From Paramacrobiotus metropolitanus (Eukaryota; Tardigrada; Eutardigrada; Parachela; Macrobiotidae), in assembly GCF_019649055.1 (NCBI RefSeq), contig NW_026570355.1:1-64000 (forward strand): DNA of 64,000 nucleotides, written 5' to 3'. The position numbers and the translations under genes are program-made. The notes under the pieces were generated by a model that had not been told where the DNA came from, did no database searches, and saw only the letters and a program-made list of their open reading frames with translations. Below are positions 11,392 to 22,529 of this stretch, piece by piece. Every line of letters starts with the position of its first letter. Within the stretch, counting starts at the first letter, position 1.

Positions 11392-12980
11392 TTACGGATT
11401 CGCTTCCGATTCCGATTCCTGCTGTTCTGGGATCACCTCGTCTACCCCCTTCTGACCTGTTTCGAATTCACATCCATTCCAACGGAGATGTTCTTCGTAC
11501 ACGTCCCAAATCGTCGCCTTTTCAAAACTGCGCAGATTGAACACAGCCAAGGGAACATCAAACTCCATTTCGCCAGAATCATAGTTATCAAATCTCAGAG
11601 AATAATTCCTCCAAATAACCCGATCACAACACGGCGCCAGGTCGGAATACGCTTTCGCAACTTCACTGAAATGCTCCGACAAATCACAGTTGTAATCGGT
11701 GTTGCGCAGCGGTCGATTGTACAGAATCAGCCAGTCGATGCGACTTCCCTTATTCTCCAGAACGCTTACTACTAGTACTATATGAGTGAGTAGCTCATCC
11801 GCCATGGTAGTTGTTGTGTGATTGATCCCGCATTTATCCTCTCCATCCCGGATGCAAAGGGCCCGCGTGGCCGGTGTGATGTGCTTGACAACACAAGCGT
11901 ACGCGGCGTAATAGCAACCCAAATCCCCTTAAATCCTTTTCTTCAGCGATACACGAACTTCTTAAACCAGCTCGTTCGACGTGAGATTTTCGTTCCACTG
12001 ATAACAAGTGCAGCGACAACACAGTCGGTCCACGGTAACTAGTGAGTGGAAGATCTCGGCAAGGAGTTCCGGCGGCAACCAGCGATTTCGGTTATTAACC
12101 TCTCTGGATGCATGCTTTCCCCTGGTCTTTTCTGAAAATTCCTCTGCTTCTGATTTTTCTGACTCAATAGCCTCCTTATATTTGTGAGCCTTTTTCCACA
12201 GTTCCGCCTGTGCAAATAGAGAAAGTCAGAACAAGTGAAAAAGTTACTACACCACACCTTGTTGGATAGAACCTACCACATCTTCACCGGAGATGGGTAA
12301 GTCAAATTTGTAGAATCACCGTAGAAGGGCTATCTTCCGACTGAGAACGGAAAGAACGCGCACTTCATGCCTGTTCTCCAGTAAACAGCGGAGCGAGTCT
12401 TTGACGGCCGTATCGGCCGTCCAGTTCCATTTGGCACGCTGCATGATGTCAGAACAAAACGACCCGGAATCGGTTTCAGTTGCGCTTCTGCCGAAGGCGG
12501 CCAACGCATCTGGGCACGGGGAAGGAGTTCGCGCACGCACTCTCCGGCTAACTGCACCTCCACCAGAACGTATCGCCAACAGTAACCGTCACGGGACTCG
12601 GGGTACCCTTGGTTGTCCTCGATTGTCGAGTCGATACGCATGAGCAGTTTCGCCGCATACCACTTCCACGGCTGATCAGGATGGGCGCGCATCAATACCT
12701 CCACTTCAGCAGCTGCTGCATCGGTGGGGAATCGACGCAACGTTTTCTTCCCCGTCTTGAAAACATTCCTGGTGTCTATGCGCTCTCCAGGGACGCGGAA
12801 CACTGTGCCATACTCCACCAGTGCTGACGTCTGCCCTGGACAGCCGAAATCGATGAGCAGACGTGGGGAGCGGCCTTCGATGTCTTCCAAGCCAACGACA
12901 TGGCCGTGTTGCAGTAGCCCGTCCACTTCCACATTCACTGCGTTCCACGCTTGGATAGATAGCGTTCGTTTTGGCCAACC
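11392..12980 (-). pseudogene. Decayed paralogue of the F-box gene
   Basis: Minus-strand reading reproduces the 6.1-8.0 kb gene: an N-terminal WNAVNVEVDGLLQHG domain (12,960-12,330), an exon from about 12207 (CAG acceptor) with the F-box WLPPELLAEIFHSL near 12,030-12,090, then the C-terminal domain (YACVVKHITPATRALC, then CCDRVIW). It is broken by a frameshift near 12,400-12,450, a TGA at 12316-12318, and in-frame TAA codons at 11963-11965 and 11929-11931, just after the F-box. No start ATG is clear. The C-terminal Ser/Asp-rich exon of the intact copy is not seen. An alternative is that unseen introns remove some stops, but the phases I tried did not work. Confidence 0.7.
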
Positions 12981-13592
12981 ACGTGATTCTAGTCGTACAA
13001 ATACATGCTGGTCAAAAAAGCAAGTAATAAAAACAAGTAGCAGTCACAATTCTGATGAAAATGTGAAGTGCCTAGTACCAAAGACCAACTAGGTACCAAA
13101 TTGCTCAAATCAGTTTATAGCAGCTGCTTGAAAACAAACCCACAAGTCTAAACACGCAAGCCTCTGAAAATGACTCATATACATACTGACAAGGTTGTGC
13201 CCGAAAACAGCTAAGGCTTTGCCGCAGGTGCACTCACTGCAGTGTATTTGTACAAATATTGAATGCTGTGTCACGGCATCGTTGCGTGATGCTGATTGGT
13301 CACTGCATACGCAGTAAATTAAGCGCTGCGTGTACAAAATGCCGGTACTCTGTGCGCATATGTAATCCGGCGTTTATGGAGCTCCTCGCACCCTGCGGTT
13401 TTGGTACGATATAATAGCTGCCAGCGCCGCGGCGAAGACGTGCCGGTTGTCTCTTAATCCCCTGCGCTTCGGGCTGGCGGTCGACCAGTGAGAGCGACAC
13501 GGCCCTGATTTTGGGTTTGAACTGTTGCACGTGGACAGTCGCTGGTGGGCAGCGGTCTTCCGCAACGTCACCAGTGCGCACAATTACTGCCA

Positions 13593-13793
13593 TGTGAAGG
13601 GAATCATCCCTCCTCTTGTACTTGTATGATACGCCTCTATGTTTGCTCCAGCATCTATGTTCCGCCCCGTTTTCGGGAGTATATAAGATCATGTTAGTAC
13701 GATATTTCCAGCAGAGAGTCAGCATTTCAGTTTCGGTTCAGTATTAAAGTTATTTGCCGAGTATTATATTTTCTCCTGCCGTTCCTCGCCACA
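13593..13793 (+). repeat. 5' LTR (201 bp)
   Basis: It starts TGTGAAGGG and ends CGCCACA. It contains gggagtatataag (TATA-like) at about 13675-13688, a likely promoter. It differs from the 3' LTR by two substitutions and one 1-bp indel that I can count. Confidence 0.92.
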
Positions 13794-13909
13794 CTTGGAG
13801 TCGCATACCGAGAAACTACCTCGCTTCGTCGGAAAGGTCACCCGAGCCGATATCCGCTGTCAATTTTTTTTTCCGCTTTACCACCTCGTCCCCACCTCCA
13901 CCCTTGGTA

Positions 13910-14630
13910 AGTCAAGTCCCGCCTTTTCGAATCACTGCCACTTGAGTTTAAGCCACATTTTGTTTCTAATACACCTCAGACCGTCACCGCATTCATCGAA
14001 CGTTTGCGCAGCGTTTCCGTTAAGGAGGCTTACAAGAAGTCCATTGAACTCGCTAATAAGAACGGTCATAATAAAGTTGGCAATCCATTCGCATTGGCTA
14101 CTCTAGCCAATTCGCCTGACGATCGCGGTATTGTGAACGCTTTTGCCCAGTTTACGCAGACAATCCAGGATGCAGTGAGTAAGATAAACAACGCCGATAA
14201 GGGGACAGGATCGCGCTTTCACAATGGCAACAGGAACAACCATCGCTACCAACAAAACTCTTACCAGCGGCGAAGCTACCGCTTTCCAAGCACCGGTGGC
14301 CGAGGGAACGGCAGGTCTCATTTCCACCGCCCGCGTATTGATGGTCAGCCTGTATGTCATACCTGTGGTGCGCCGGGCCATATAAGCCGATGGTGTCCTA
14401 TGGTAACTGATCATTCCGGTGGCCACTTTTCGTCTATAGGTCCAGCGCAGCATCGATTTGACAACCACAACAGCCGATTTTACCGTGCTGACACATCGCG
14501 ACCACCTCAACCGGTGCACCATCTAGCAATTGCTGGCCCCCCGCCGTCCAGCATTCAGCAGTATGTGCCGGTGCAGATCCTAGGCAGTACGGCGGCTGGC
14601 AGTGCACGGCCAGCCGCCCCGGAAAACTAG
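13910..14630 (+). CDS. gag: Gag-like ORF with CCHC zinc knuckle
   Basis: The open frame runs from just after a TAA at 13907 to the TAG at 14628, with no obvious ATG at its head. Near position 14355 is the zinc knuckle CHTCGAPGHISRWC (Cx2Cx4Hx4C), which binds the element's RNA during particle assembly. Upstream residues are basic and rich in Asn, Arg and Ser. At about 240 codons it is short for a Ty3/Gypsy gag, so part of the capsid region seems absent or upstream. A good splice donor (cttg/gtaagt, about 13906) precedes it and could serve a spliced env message. The protease frame follows in a different phase. Confidence 0.65.
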
Positions 14631-14641
14631 GTTCTGTTAAG

Positions 14642-15445
14642 TTGTATTGGGCAAATTTAACAGAATCTAGCCAGCCCAATGCGGCAGTACCACTCGGGTT
14701 AATTTTATGTCATATTTTGGTTAATAATTGTTCGGCTGTTTCTGTTATCGACACCGGTAGCGCTATTTCACTTATTTCTTCAATATTTATGTATAAACAT
14801 AATATTCATGTGGAAAAAGGGGATCCCACCCGTTTACGAAGCGTGAACGGGGAGCTGTTTGAAATTTTTTGGAAAGTGCACGTTGACATTGAAATTTTGG
14901 ATTTGAAATTAACCGGGATGTGTGGCATTATTAATAATTTTCCTTATGATTTTTTGCTTGGAATGGATCTTTTATCTCACATACCACTCGTACTCGACTT
15001 CGCTCATTCTGCTTTGATTAGCATGGCTTCGCATGTTTTTGTACCCTGTCATGTACTGTTCTCTTGCATGACTTATACACTGTATCCTTACATTACTGAT
15101 AAATATGGTAATTTAGGCGCAGTTGGCCAGTGCGACGTCGAGGAAATTCACGAGAATAACGAAAACAACGCCATAAAATCTATTTACGATCAGCTATCCG
15201 CAGCACTACAACAAAGTAATAAGAATCTATCATCCGTATCTGGGTCAAGTTCAATTTCCGAAATAACATCCAAACAAGATGATTTACCTAACGATCAGCA
15301 TTTCAGTGTCATTAATAAAGTCAGTTTCTCAACTGACCCAGCCGCTGTTTACCATGCAAACGACCACATTAATAGTAATGACAGTATTTTATTTCGGTCA
15401 TGCGACCATTATGTTCCGTGTGAAACGGAAACAGATGACGATTAA
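14642..15445 (+). CDS. Retroviral-type aspartic protease region of pol
   Basis: VIDTGSAISLIS holds the catalytic DTGSA motif, and FLLGMDLL matches the second conserved segment of retropepsins. The product would cut the Gag-Pol polyprotein. It lies in another frame from gag, as expected for frameshift expression. About 170 poorly conserved residues follow the protease core. The frame ends in a TAA directly before the RT domain, which continues in the same frame, so a stop separates protease from RT in this copy. Confidence 0.75.
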   Translation: MYWANLTESSQPNAAVPLGLILCHILVNNCSAVSVIDTGSAISLISSIFMYKHNIHVEKGDPTRLRSVNGELFEIFWKVHVDIEILDLKLTGMCGIINNFPYDFLLGMDLLSHIPLVLDFAHSALISMASHVFVPCHVLFSCMTYTLYPYITDKYGNLGAVGQCDVEEIHENNENNAIKSIYDQLSAALQQSNKNLSSVSGSSSISEITSKQDDLPNDQHFSVINKVSFSTDPAAVYHANDHINSNDSILFRSCDHYVPCETETDDD

Positions 15446-17496
15446 GTGTTTCTCCCATCCTCTAACCGAATCGAAAAATACGATCTCCCAGAAGCAAACG
15501 ATAATAGATTTTGGGAAAACGTGCACATTAACCCTGACCTCACGTCACAACAGCGTAATAAAGTCATTGCATTAATTAAATCGTTTCCCGAAATATTTCC
15601 CTCCCTCGATCGTAAACTTGGTCTGGTGACCATGATTGATCACAGAATAGATACTGGCACTGCTCGCCCCATTAAGCAACAGCTGCGTCGCTTCAGCCCG
15701 GCACAGGCAGCAGAAATTGCACGCCAAGTGTACGAGCTGTTGACACTGGGTGTCATCTCGCCTGCTGACAGCGACTGGTGTGCCAATGTCGATTTAGTCT
15801 CTAAGTCCGATAAATCGCAGCGCATGGTTGTTGACAGCGGCCACTTAACAGCCTAACGGTAAAAGATACATACCCAATGCCAAACATCGATACAATGTTA
15901 GATTCATTGAACGGCGCGAAAATATTCTCTTCTCTTGATTGTTTTTTAGGCTATCATAATATTCCTATTGCTATTCAGGATAGACATAAGACCGCGTTTA
16001 TTGTTCCCCCGTCACTTGGCTTTCCCGGTGGTCTATTCCAATTCGATAGGATGGCGTTCGGGCTGTGCAATGCAGCAGCCACCTTTTGCCGTCTCGTCGA
16101 TAAATTGTTAGGGGATTTTCTCTTACTCTTTTTGTTAATTTACATCGACGACTTTTTCGTTTTTTCCAAACGCTTCGACGAACATTTAAAGCATCTGTCG
16201 CTAATTTTTCAACGCCTTCGAGAAACTGGACTCATGTTAAAACCTCAAAAATGCTTTTTCAGGCAATCCCAAATTAAATTCCTGGGACACACCGTCACAG
16301 CAGACAGCTTATCTGTAGATTCGGCGAAAATTGAGGCAGTAAAGAATATGACCCCGCCCCATAACGTTAAGTCTTTACGCTCCTTTTTGGGATTTCTGAA
16401 TTATTTCCGTAGATTTATTCCCAATTTTGCAGATCTCGCAGAAGAATTAATTGTCCTAACGAAAAAATACGCGCGTTTCACCTGGTCAGATAAACAAGAG
16501 TACCCTTTTCAGCAATTAAAATCCGCGCTTGTTAATGCACCGATTTTGTCACACTTCGATCCATCAGTACCAATCGAAATACATACAGACGCCTGTCAGG
16601 TTGGAGTCGGCGCCGTGCTGGTTCAACTTCGAGATGGCGAAGAAAAACATATTGCATACGCTTCTAAAACTCTGTCTGCAACTCAACGTCGATATGCCGC
16701 AACGCAACTCGAATTTTACGCAATAATCTTTGCAGTTCAAAAATTTAAATTTTACATCCTCCCAGGGTTTCGATTTAAAATTGTGACAGACCACGCTGCA
16801 CTTAAACCTCTCCTGACTGCGAAAAACCCACCGGACCGCTTATTCCGGTGGATACTCAGATTGCAGCCCTATGATTTCGATGTGGTTTAACGCCCTGGCG
16901 AGCAAAATGTATTAGCTGATACATTATCGAGGTTTCCTATCCAGTCAACTGCCGAACCAGTCAACTGCGGTTTTGCCGCACCTCTCTTTTTCGCTTCCAA
17001 AATCGCTATCTCAAAACTGCAAAAAGACGATGCTTTCTGCAAACCTATTATCGCTTCTTTGAAAAACAACGATGACAAAAAACATAAGAATCGAATTTTA
17101 TTTTACACGTTAATTAAAGACATCTTGTATCGAAAGGTCACACGTGACGGTAGGCCGGAAGTGCTATTAGTCGTTCCAAAATCAATATGGCCAGATGTCT
17201 TGCGCGAGGCGCACGATGCCATCCTTGCCGGCCATTTAGGTATCACTCGTACCTATGGCCGAATTCGTGATCGATACTACTACCCTGGCGTCCTCGAGGC
17301 GGTCGCCAGGTACGTTTCTTCTTGTGATCAGTGTCAGCGACGGAAAGATCCACCTTTCAAACCGGGAGGATTTTTACAACCTCTTAAAGTTTCTGGTCCA
17401 TTCATCCGCCTACATATGGATTATTGTGGTCCATTCTCAATAAAAATCGAAAAAAATATATCCTACTCGCAATATGCCCATTCACAAAATATGTAG
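15446..17496 (+). pseudogene. Reverse transcriptase, RNase H and integrase N-part, interrupted
   Basis: The RT starts at about 15450. The palm active site YIDD is near 16140. RNase H follows (IHTDACQVGVGAV near 16580, an LEF segment, TDHAAL near 16790). The integrase H2C2 finger is near 17230-17340 (GHLGITRTYGRIRD..YYYPG..CDQCQ), then the first core Asp (MDYCGPF). Breaks seen: a frame change near 15,850, an in-frame TAA at 16888-16890, and a frame change near 17,450. Domain order RT-RNaseH-IN marks Ty3/Gypsy rather than Ty1/Copia. The protein would copy and insert the element; this copy is inactive. Confidence 0.85.
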
Positions 17497-18289
17497 TGGC
17501 AAAAGCCGTCCGCCATGCGGACGCTGCCACTGCCGCCGCATTCATCGTTGAAACGTCGTTTTAGTCCACGGTCTGTTCAAAGAGCTTCAGAGGCACACAT
17601 TTCACAAGTACAGTAGTGGGAGAAATTCTAAAATTTCTGGATGTAAAGCATCTCCTTACTTCGCCGTACCACCCAGCTTGCGACGGGCAGGCTGAGCGCG
17701 CTTTTAAGACGTTCGTAACAATAATGTCTCACTACGTTACAACTGACCAACTAATTGGGATTAGATCGTCCCCTATGTCGTCTTCGTAATGAATACCACT
17801 CGTTCAGAAACAACCGGGCATGTCCCGTTCGAATTAGTGCATGGGCGGCCAGTGGTTTCTCCATTTGATATCGCTCTCTCGTTTAAAGGATTCGAACAGA
17901 TCGACTCGCATTCAAAATACTTGCAAACGATAACTAACTGGCTGCACTGCGCAGGGGAGACTGTGTATCAAAAGCTCGTTTACTCGTACGATAAGCATGC
18001 CCCGCGGCATGACCAGAATCGCTCCGACAGTTATTCATTCGCTCTAGGCGACCTAGTTTTCGAGTGGAGACCAATTTCAGGAGAAGGGCTCACAACAAAA
18101 TTATTAAAAAAATGGATCGGCCCTTTCGTGGTAATCGAGCGTACAAGTAATGTAAATTACAGAATATCAGAAATCGGCAAGCCACAGACGGCATACATAG
18201 TCCATGTCGAACGATTAAAGCCGTATAATAAGCGAGATGCCGAAACGGCGATTCCAGTCGGCTCTACTGATCGCACAGCTTCAGAATAA
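17497..18289 (+). pseudogene. Integrase core end and C-terminal GPY/F-type module
   Basis: It continues the integrase core in a shifted frame up to the segment with the catalytic Glu (DGQAERAF near 17,690). It then has an open stretch 17789-18289 with the GPY/F-type module (KKWIGPFVVIE). The C-terminal module is typical of Ty3/Gypsy integrases and is thought to contact DNA. Confidence 0.7.
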
Positions 18290-18484
18290 AGCGCAACCAC
18301 CGCCAAGCAGAGTGATACGACCGATGCCGATTATGACCCGTCTAATGAATCATCCGATTACGATAGCGTAGTACATACTACCAGTCCTGTCTTACGCCGT
18401 TCTAAACGCCCTCGCAGCAAGCCGGAGCGCTTCGTTGCCAATGTGCTTTCTGTCTTACAGGACAAAGAACAAATACATAAAACA

Positions 18485-20248
18485 ATGTCGGAGACTACCG
18501 GAAACACAGGTAAGTACGCATGGTTGCCTATCCTCTTTTGCATGGTTTCCTGTTTTGCGCTGACCAACGCATTAACGGCGCAAGTGTGCGACTGTACGCG
18601 GGCTACACCAGTTGGTGCCGTTGAGTTAAGCAGGCGCACTAGCTGTGGCAAACGGGCTATCGATTCAAACGTAACAACCATTATGTACGAACTGTACAAA
18701 CATAAACCTCTCTCGTGGAAAGTTTCCGGATACGTTTGTAAAGCCCATGTTATCGGCGTCAGAGTTAAGACTTTCTGGCTAGGGTCAACTGACACCGTCC
18801 AGTACACCAAAGACCGGATACTTTCCCCACAACAGTGTTGGGGCATGGTTACAACAGGGGATTGCTTTGGCAATAAAATGGCCAAAGAAGGAAGCGCGTG
18901 GCGCTTCCATGGCAACCCTCAGCCGGAGTGGGGATATTTGCAAACAGTCGACAAATCGGCAGTTAACTGCATTTCGAACCAGTCCACCTTGAGATTATCG
19001 ACCAGAAAGTTTTTTCCCCACTGGGTGTTTTGAAATTTGAATAACAATTTTTCCGACGAATTTTCGATTTACCAGGCTAAAACCTTTGTGTGGGACTCAA
19101 AAGCCAAAACTGACGTCACCTGTCAGTATGAGTCATTATATAAGGGAACCGCATTCAAATCGGTGACAGTTTCAAACGGCACCACTGTTAATCGAATGTC
19201 CGATCCCAAGCGCCAGGTAGATTTTATTCTTAGCATGCGTCCTGTCACGGTTTGTGATCGTGAACTTTACCCCGTAGCAAATAAGGTGGATATGTTCGTA
19301 ATGTTCTCTACACGGCGCGCGTTCTCACGTATCACACCCCATTAACAGATTCTACCTTTCTGTTTGCGGCACACTTCCAGTACCTGGAAGACAAGAACGT
19401 TCAACGCTTTAATTACCTCTCTAGACATGTTTATGAGACTGACTGCGCTTTCGACACTTTTCAATTATATATGCTTCAAGTACTTTCTATGAAAAGTGGT
19501 ATTCTAGCTGCTAAAGCTGCGGGTTTCGACAACTGCAACCATCTCGTCGCATACGGTAATTTGGGATTTTTGCGCGTTTGTGAATCAATTTCCGTAGAGA
19601 TTTTCGCTATAAAAACTAACTGTGGTCATGAGCCTAATTTCGAAAAAAATAATACAAACTTTACAATCTCGTTAGACGGATACTCAGTGATACCGTTTCA
19701 GCCCTGCCTTCGGCAGGCATCGATTACTAACATTAATAATAATCTTTTTCACTGTGATGGTCTCGAATGGAAGCCACTCCAGGCATCGCTGTTTTTAAAA
19801 CGATTGCAGGAAGCAAAAACCGTCGACTATGTAGTCGACCATTCGGATGATTTTCTGTCGGCCGACCGACATACACCAGTTGACACATTATCTGCAGCGG
19901 CAGAACTAGCTGCGCTGATCACGGAATGCTGATGACGGAAGCGTTGTCAATTTTATACAAAACAAGGCTGAGTCGAAAATTACGTTGAGCTTTTGGCCTA
20001 TAGTGAAACACACACTGATCGCATTTTTTGTAATACTTTTCGTCGCAATTTTACTTTTTGTGCTCTTTCGCTTTACTCCATTACCTGCTTTATTTGTGGC
20101 CGGCTTTAATAAACTCCGCAGAACGAACGTTAAACCGGAAAATCAGTACGAACGCGTCGATCTGGGACTGACACCACAAGCGCCGAGCGCGTCGGGTCTG
20201 TACCCGACGGAATATCTTCGAGACATGGCAATGGAGACAGGCGCCTAA
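18485..20248 (+). pseudogene. Env-like glycoprotein gene, broken
   Basis: It starts at the ATG at 18485, with a hydrophobic segment about 15-30 residues in that resembles a signal peptide. A Cys-rich ectodomain with several N-x-S/T sites runs to about 19930, and a strongly hydrophobic anchor at about 19990-20075 is followed by a basic/polar tail to 20248. It occupies the env position, after integrase. The reading frame is interrupted at 19031-19033 and changes again between about 19345 and 19985, so no full product is expected. The ectodomain is not one I can assign; class III (rhabdo/chuvirus-like) ancestry is only a guess. Confidence 0.6.
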
Positions 20249-21176
20249 GACGACGGTTGGCTGGTGATTGACACCTTTGGCACCCGGCCGCACCAGCAAC
20301 TGGGTTCAGGCACTCCAGCCACTTATAACTGTCCAGTTGTGCTCTGTCAGTCTTCACGGTACAGTATTCTGAATAATTTAATTAAACAAAACAAAAAAAA
20401 TGCTAAAATGAAAAAATGATCGCAAAGCGACCCAAAAATAAAATTCAATTTAAGTACCACGCCGGCTTTAAATAAAAAAAATTTTCTCCTTTTCTTTGTG
20501 ATCAGGTGTCGATCCCTATGGCTATCTTACTATGTTTCGCAGCGCACTGAATTATCCCCCTTTCGATTTTTATATCAACCCTCCCTCAATCATCTGTTTG
20601 CAAACTTAATTTTAGCCGTCTAGCGCACCTGCAATCGTATTCCTTCTGATTACGTACTTGGCATATGCAATTTGCTCGCATGTACTCTTATATAATTGCA
20701 CCTAATAATGTAATGCATCTCATACAGTAATTTTGTTTTTAAAAAGTGATGTTTTATTATCATCGCCCACATTGTCTTATGCCCCGGGATGAAGCCGTTG
20801 TTGATTCGCGCGTTACATATTATGTCAGACTGCAGCTTGTAATATTATAGCATTCAATAATATTTTTCGAATATACGTGTACCCACAGAGTACACTACTC
20901 TTTGTACAGACTCACATAATTACGGCGCCTATCCTTAACTCACTGTTAAAGCCGCACAGAAAATTTCAAAGTCCTCTGATTCCCAGCATTTTCTTCGCGT
21001 CGCCGATATTAGGCGACTGCTATTCCCAACTTTCTCTCTCCTCTCTTTCCTTTTCTCTCCGCTCTTGCCTCCGCTCGGTGCCCACTGTCCATCCTGTGCA
21101 CGCACGTGCTATTTTAACACACGTATTCGTTTATTTTGGTATTTGTTTTTAGTTTATACAACGGTCTTGCATGCTA
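20249..21176 (+). other. Spacer inside the LTR element, after env
   Basis: About 0.9 kb without a convincing ORF. It has A-rich tracts (about 20380-20480) and a pyrimidine-rich stretch (about 21025-21075) that could support an upstream splice acceptor for the ORF that follows. Confidence 0.4.
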
Positions 21177-21950
21177 TGGCATCTAAACAAACGTTAATTC
21201 TCCTTCTGCAGCATAAACTACAGTATGTCGAGTTTAAACGCGGTCATGCCCACGAATACGCTGCTATTAACGATGTGTTACGAGTATGTATGTTCACAGC
21301 GAGTCCCAACTGTTACAAAGAACATCCTCGCGCGTGCAGTCCGCGACGCGTTCCCCTATACGCATTCCACCAAACGACTCCCAGTCCTAAACGTGAAGAC
21401 AGCGGATCAAGTCCACCGATATCGGTTCCTCCAGTTCCGTCCTCATATCGGACGCTTCCCATCACCGGAGATCGAGGCGGAGAGAGTGTTATCGAGAGAA
21501 CCAACGGTTCTCTCGCCAACACCCCCGTCAGCAGCATACAGCGACGTTAAGCTCGCCATGGACAACAACGTACTCAAGCCACCACGGGAAGCTAACCTCA
21601 ATATTATCCGCAACAACGCGGACAACGCCATCAAAGTGTGGGCCGAGGCTGCGACTGCCGTCGCCCAGCTGCGCCAGGAATTCGATTATCGCACCGTCAC
21701 CAAGTGCAACGCCCCCGAATCGCGCATGGACCTTGCTGGTCGTCAAATCCAACTAAATCGTGTCACCACGACAACGCGCTTCAACCGTTTTGACGATGTG
21801 CCACCAAACCTAGAACTGTTCATTCTACCACTCCATGAACTGTTCGATGAGGATCCACCGTACGACCAGGTTGACATGGATATGCCCGATGGCGCCTCCG
21901 AGGACGATGAGGACGAGGATCCTAACGATTTCGATTATATTCCTAACTGA
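21177..21950 (+). CDS. Extra ORF between env and 3' LTR, acidic C-terminus
   Basis: It begins with a helix-rich stretch from the ATG at 21177 (MASKQTLILLLQHKLQ) and continues after a frame change near 21,290-21,300, where ttcacag looks like a splice acceptor. It then runs open to the TAA at 21948-21950. The second frame alone has a 241-codon ORF from 21225. The tail is very acidic (SEDDEDEDPNDFDYIPN). Simple Ty3/Gypsy elements do not carry a gene here; complex retroviruses and some errantivirus-like elements do, often a regulator. Helical N-terminus plus acidic tail would suit a DNA-binding activator, but that is speculation; a captured host exon is equally possible. Confidence 0.55.
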
Positions 21951-22111
21951 TTGTTCTTGCTCTGATCTACGTGTTGTACAACCAAGAAAATCTGGCAGTA
22001 TTTTCTCTTTTGTATTGATGATATTCACCTGCTCTGGATGTTCTGAATTTAGTTGGCCGATTCCTGTTTTCACGGTAAAAACGGTGTTTTTCCCGTCTGA
22101 GAAGGGAGAAA

Positions 22112-22311
22112 TGTGAAGGGAATCGTCCCTCCTCTTGTACTTGTATGATACGCCTCTATGTTGCTCCAGCATCTATGTTCCGCCCTGTTTTCGGGAGTAT
22201 ATAAGATCATGTTAGTACGATATTTCCAGCAGAGAGTCAGCATTTCAGTTTCGGTTCAGTATTAAAGTTATTTGCCGAGTATTATATTTTCTCCTGCCGT
22301 TCCTCGCCACA
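22112..22311 (+). repeat. 3' LTR (200 bp)
   Basis: Same ends as the 5' LTR. It is preceded by the purine tract gagaagggagaaa and followed by the GCCA target duplication. Confidence 0.92.
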
Positions 22312-22529
22312 GCCAGTAGGTTGAAGTCATATTGCAGCTCTCGCACCAAATGTCAAAAACATCCCGCATATGGCATCCATGAAGACACCATGGCTCGGTT
22401 GTCGCTGGACTGGATGGCACGGGCAAAGCAGAGCTAACGGAAAATGCGGGCGGGACGCGGTGGAGGTGATGCGTGACACTCACCAGCAGATTGGCTGATG
22501 CCCACTGCTCCTAGTAACACTGTTGTTTG

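Larger units (their letters stand above)
13593..22311 (+). mobile_element. Env-bearing Ty3/Gypsy-like LTR retrotransposon, defective
   Basis: An 8.7-kb element with near-identical LTRs (13593-13793 and 22112-22311), both starting TGTGAAGGG and ending CGCCACA, and the 4-bp duplication GCCA outside both ends (13589-13592, 22312-22315). The order gag, protease, RT, RNase H, integrase with a GPY/F-type tail, env-like, extra ORF fits Ty3/Gypsy (errantivirus-like) elements. A candidate primer-binding site starts with TGG two bases after the 5' LTR; a purine tract (gagaagggagaaa) precedes the 3' LTR. Several frames are interrupted, so this copy should not be autonomous. Confidence 0.92.
13311..22510 (+). 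pseudogene. Cys-rich secreted family copy D, split by the LTR element
   Basis: Exon 2 (about 13311-13592) aligns with exon 2 of the other copies (KTCRLSLNPLRF against MCQLSVDPLRF; then FELLHVDS). Exon 3 (about 22385-22510) lies beyond the retrotransposon (GLDGTGKAELTE, then VMRDTHQ). Exon 2 ends at TGCCA, and the GTAGGT donor continues directly after the 3' target duplication, so the element landed on the exon/intron junction. Further damage: an insertion near 13353 creating a stop, a TGA at 13489-13491, and frameshifts in exon 3. No first exon was recognised upstream. Confidence 0.65.

Noticed and set aside
11919-11965. A 40-nt intron (gtttaag..tttaag) to remove stops in the F-box paralogue
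   Set aside because: Its removal shifts the reading frame out of the conserved C-terminal domain, so the stops are better read as decay.
18358-18915. 185-codon minus-strand ORF opposite env
   Set aside because: It is the antisense shadow of the env-like frame, with no domain.
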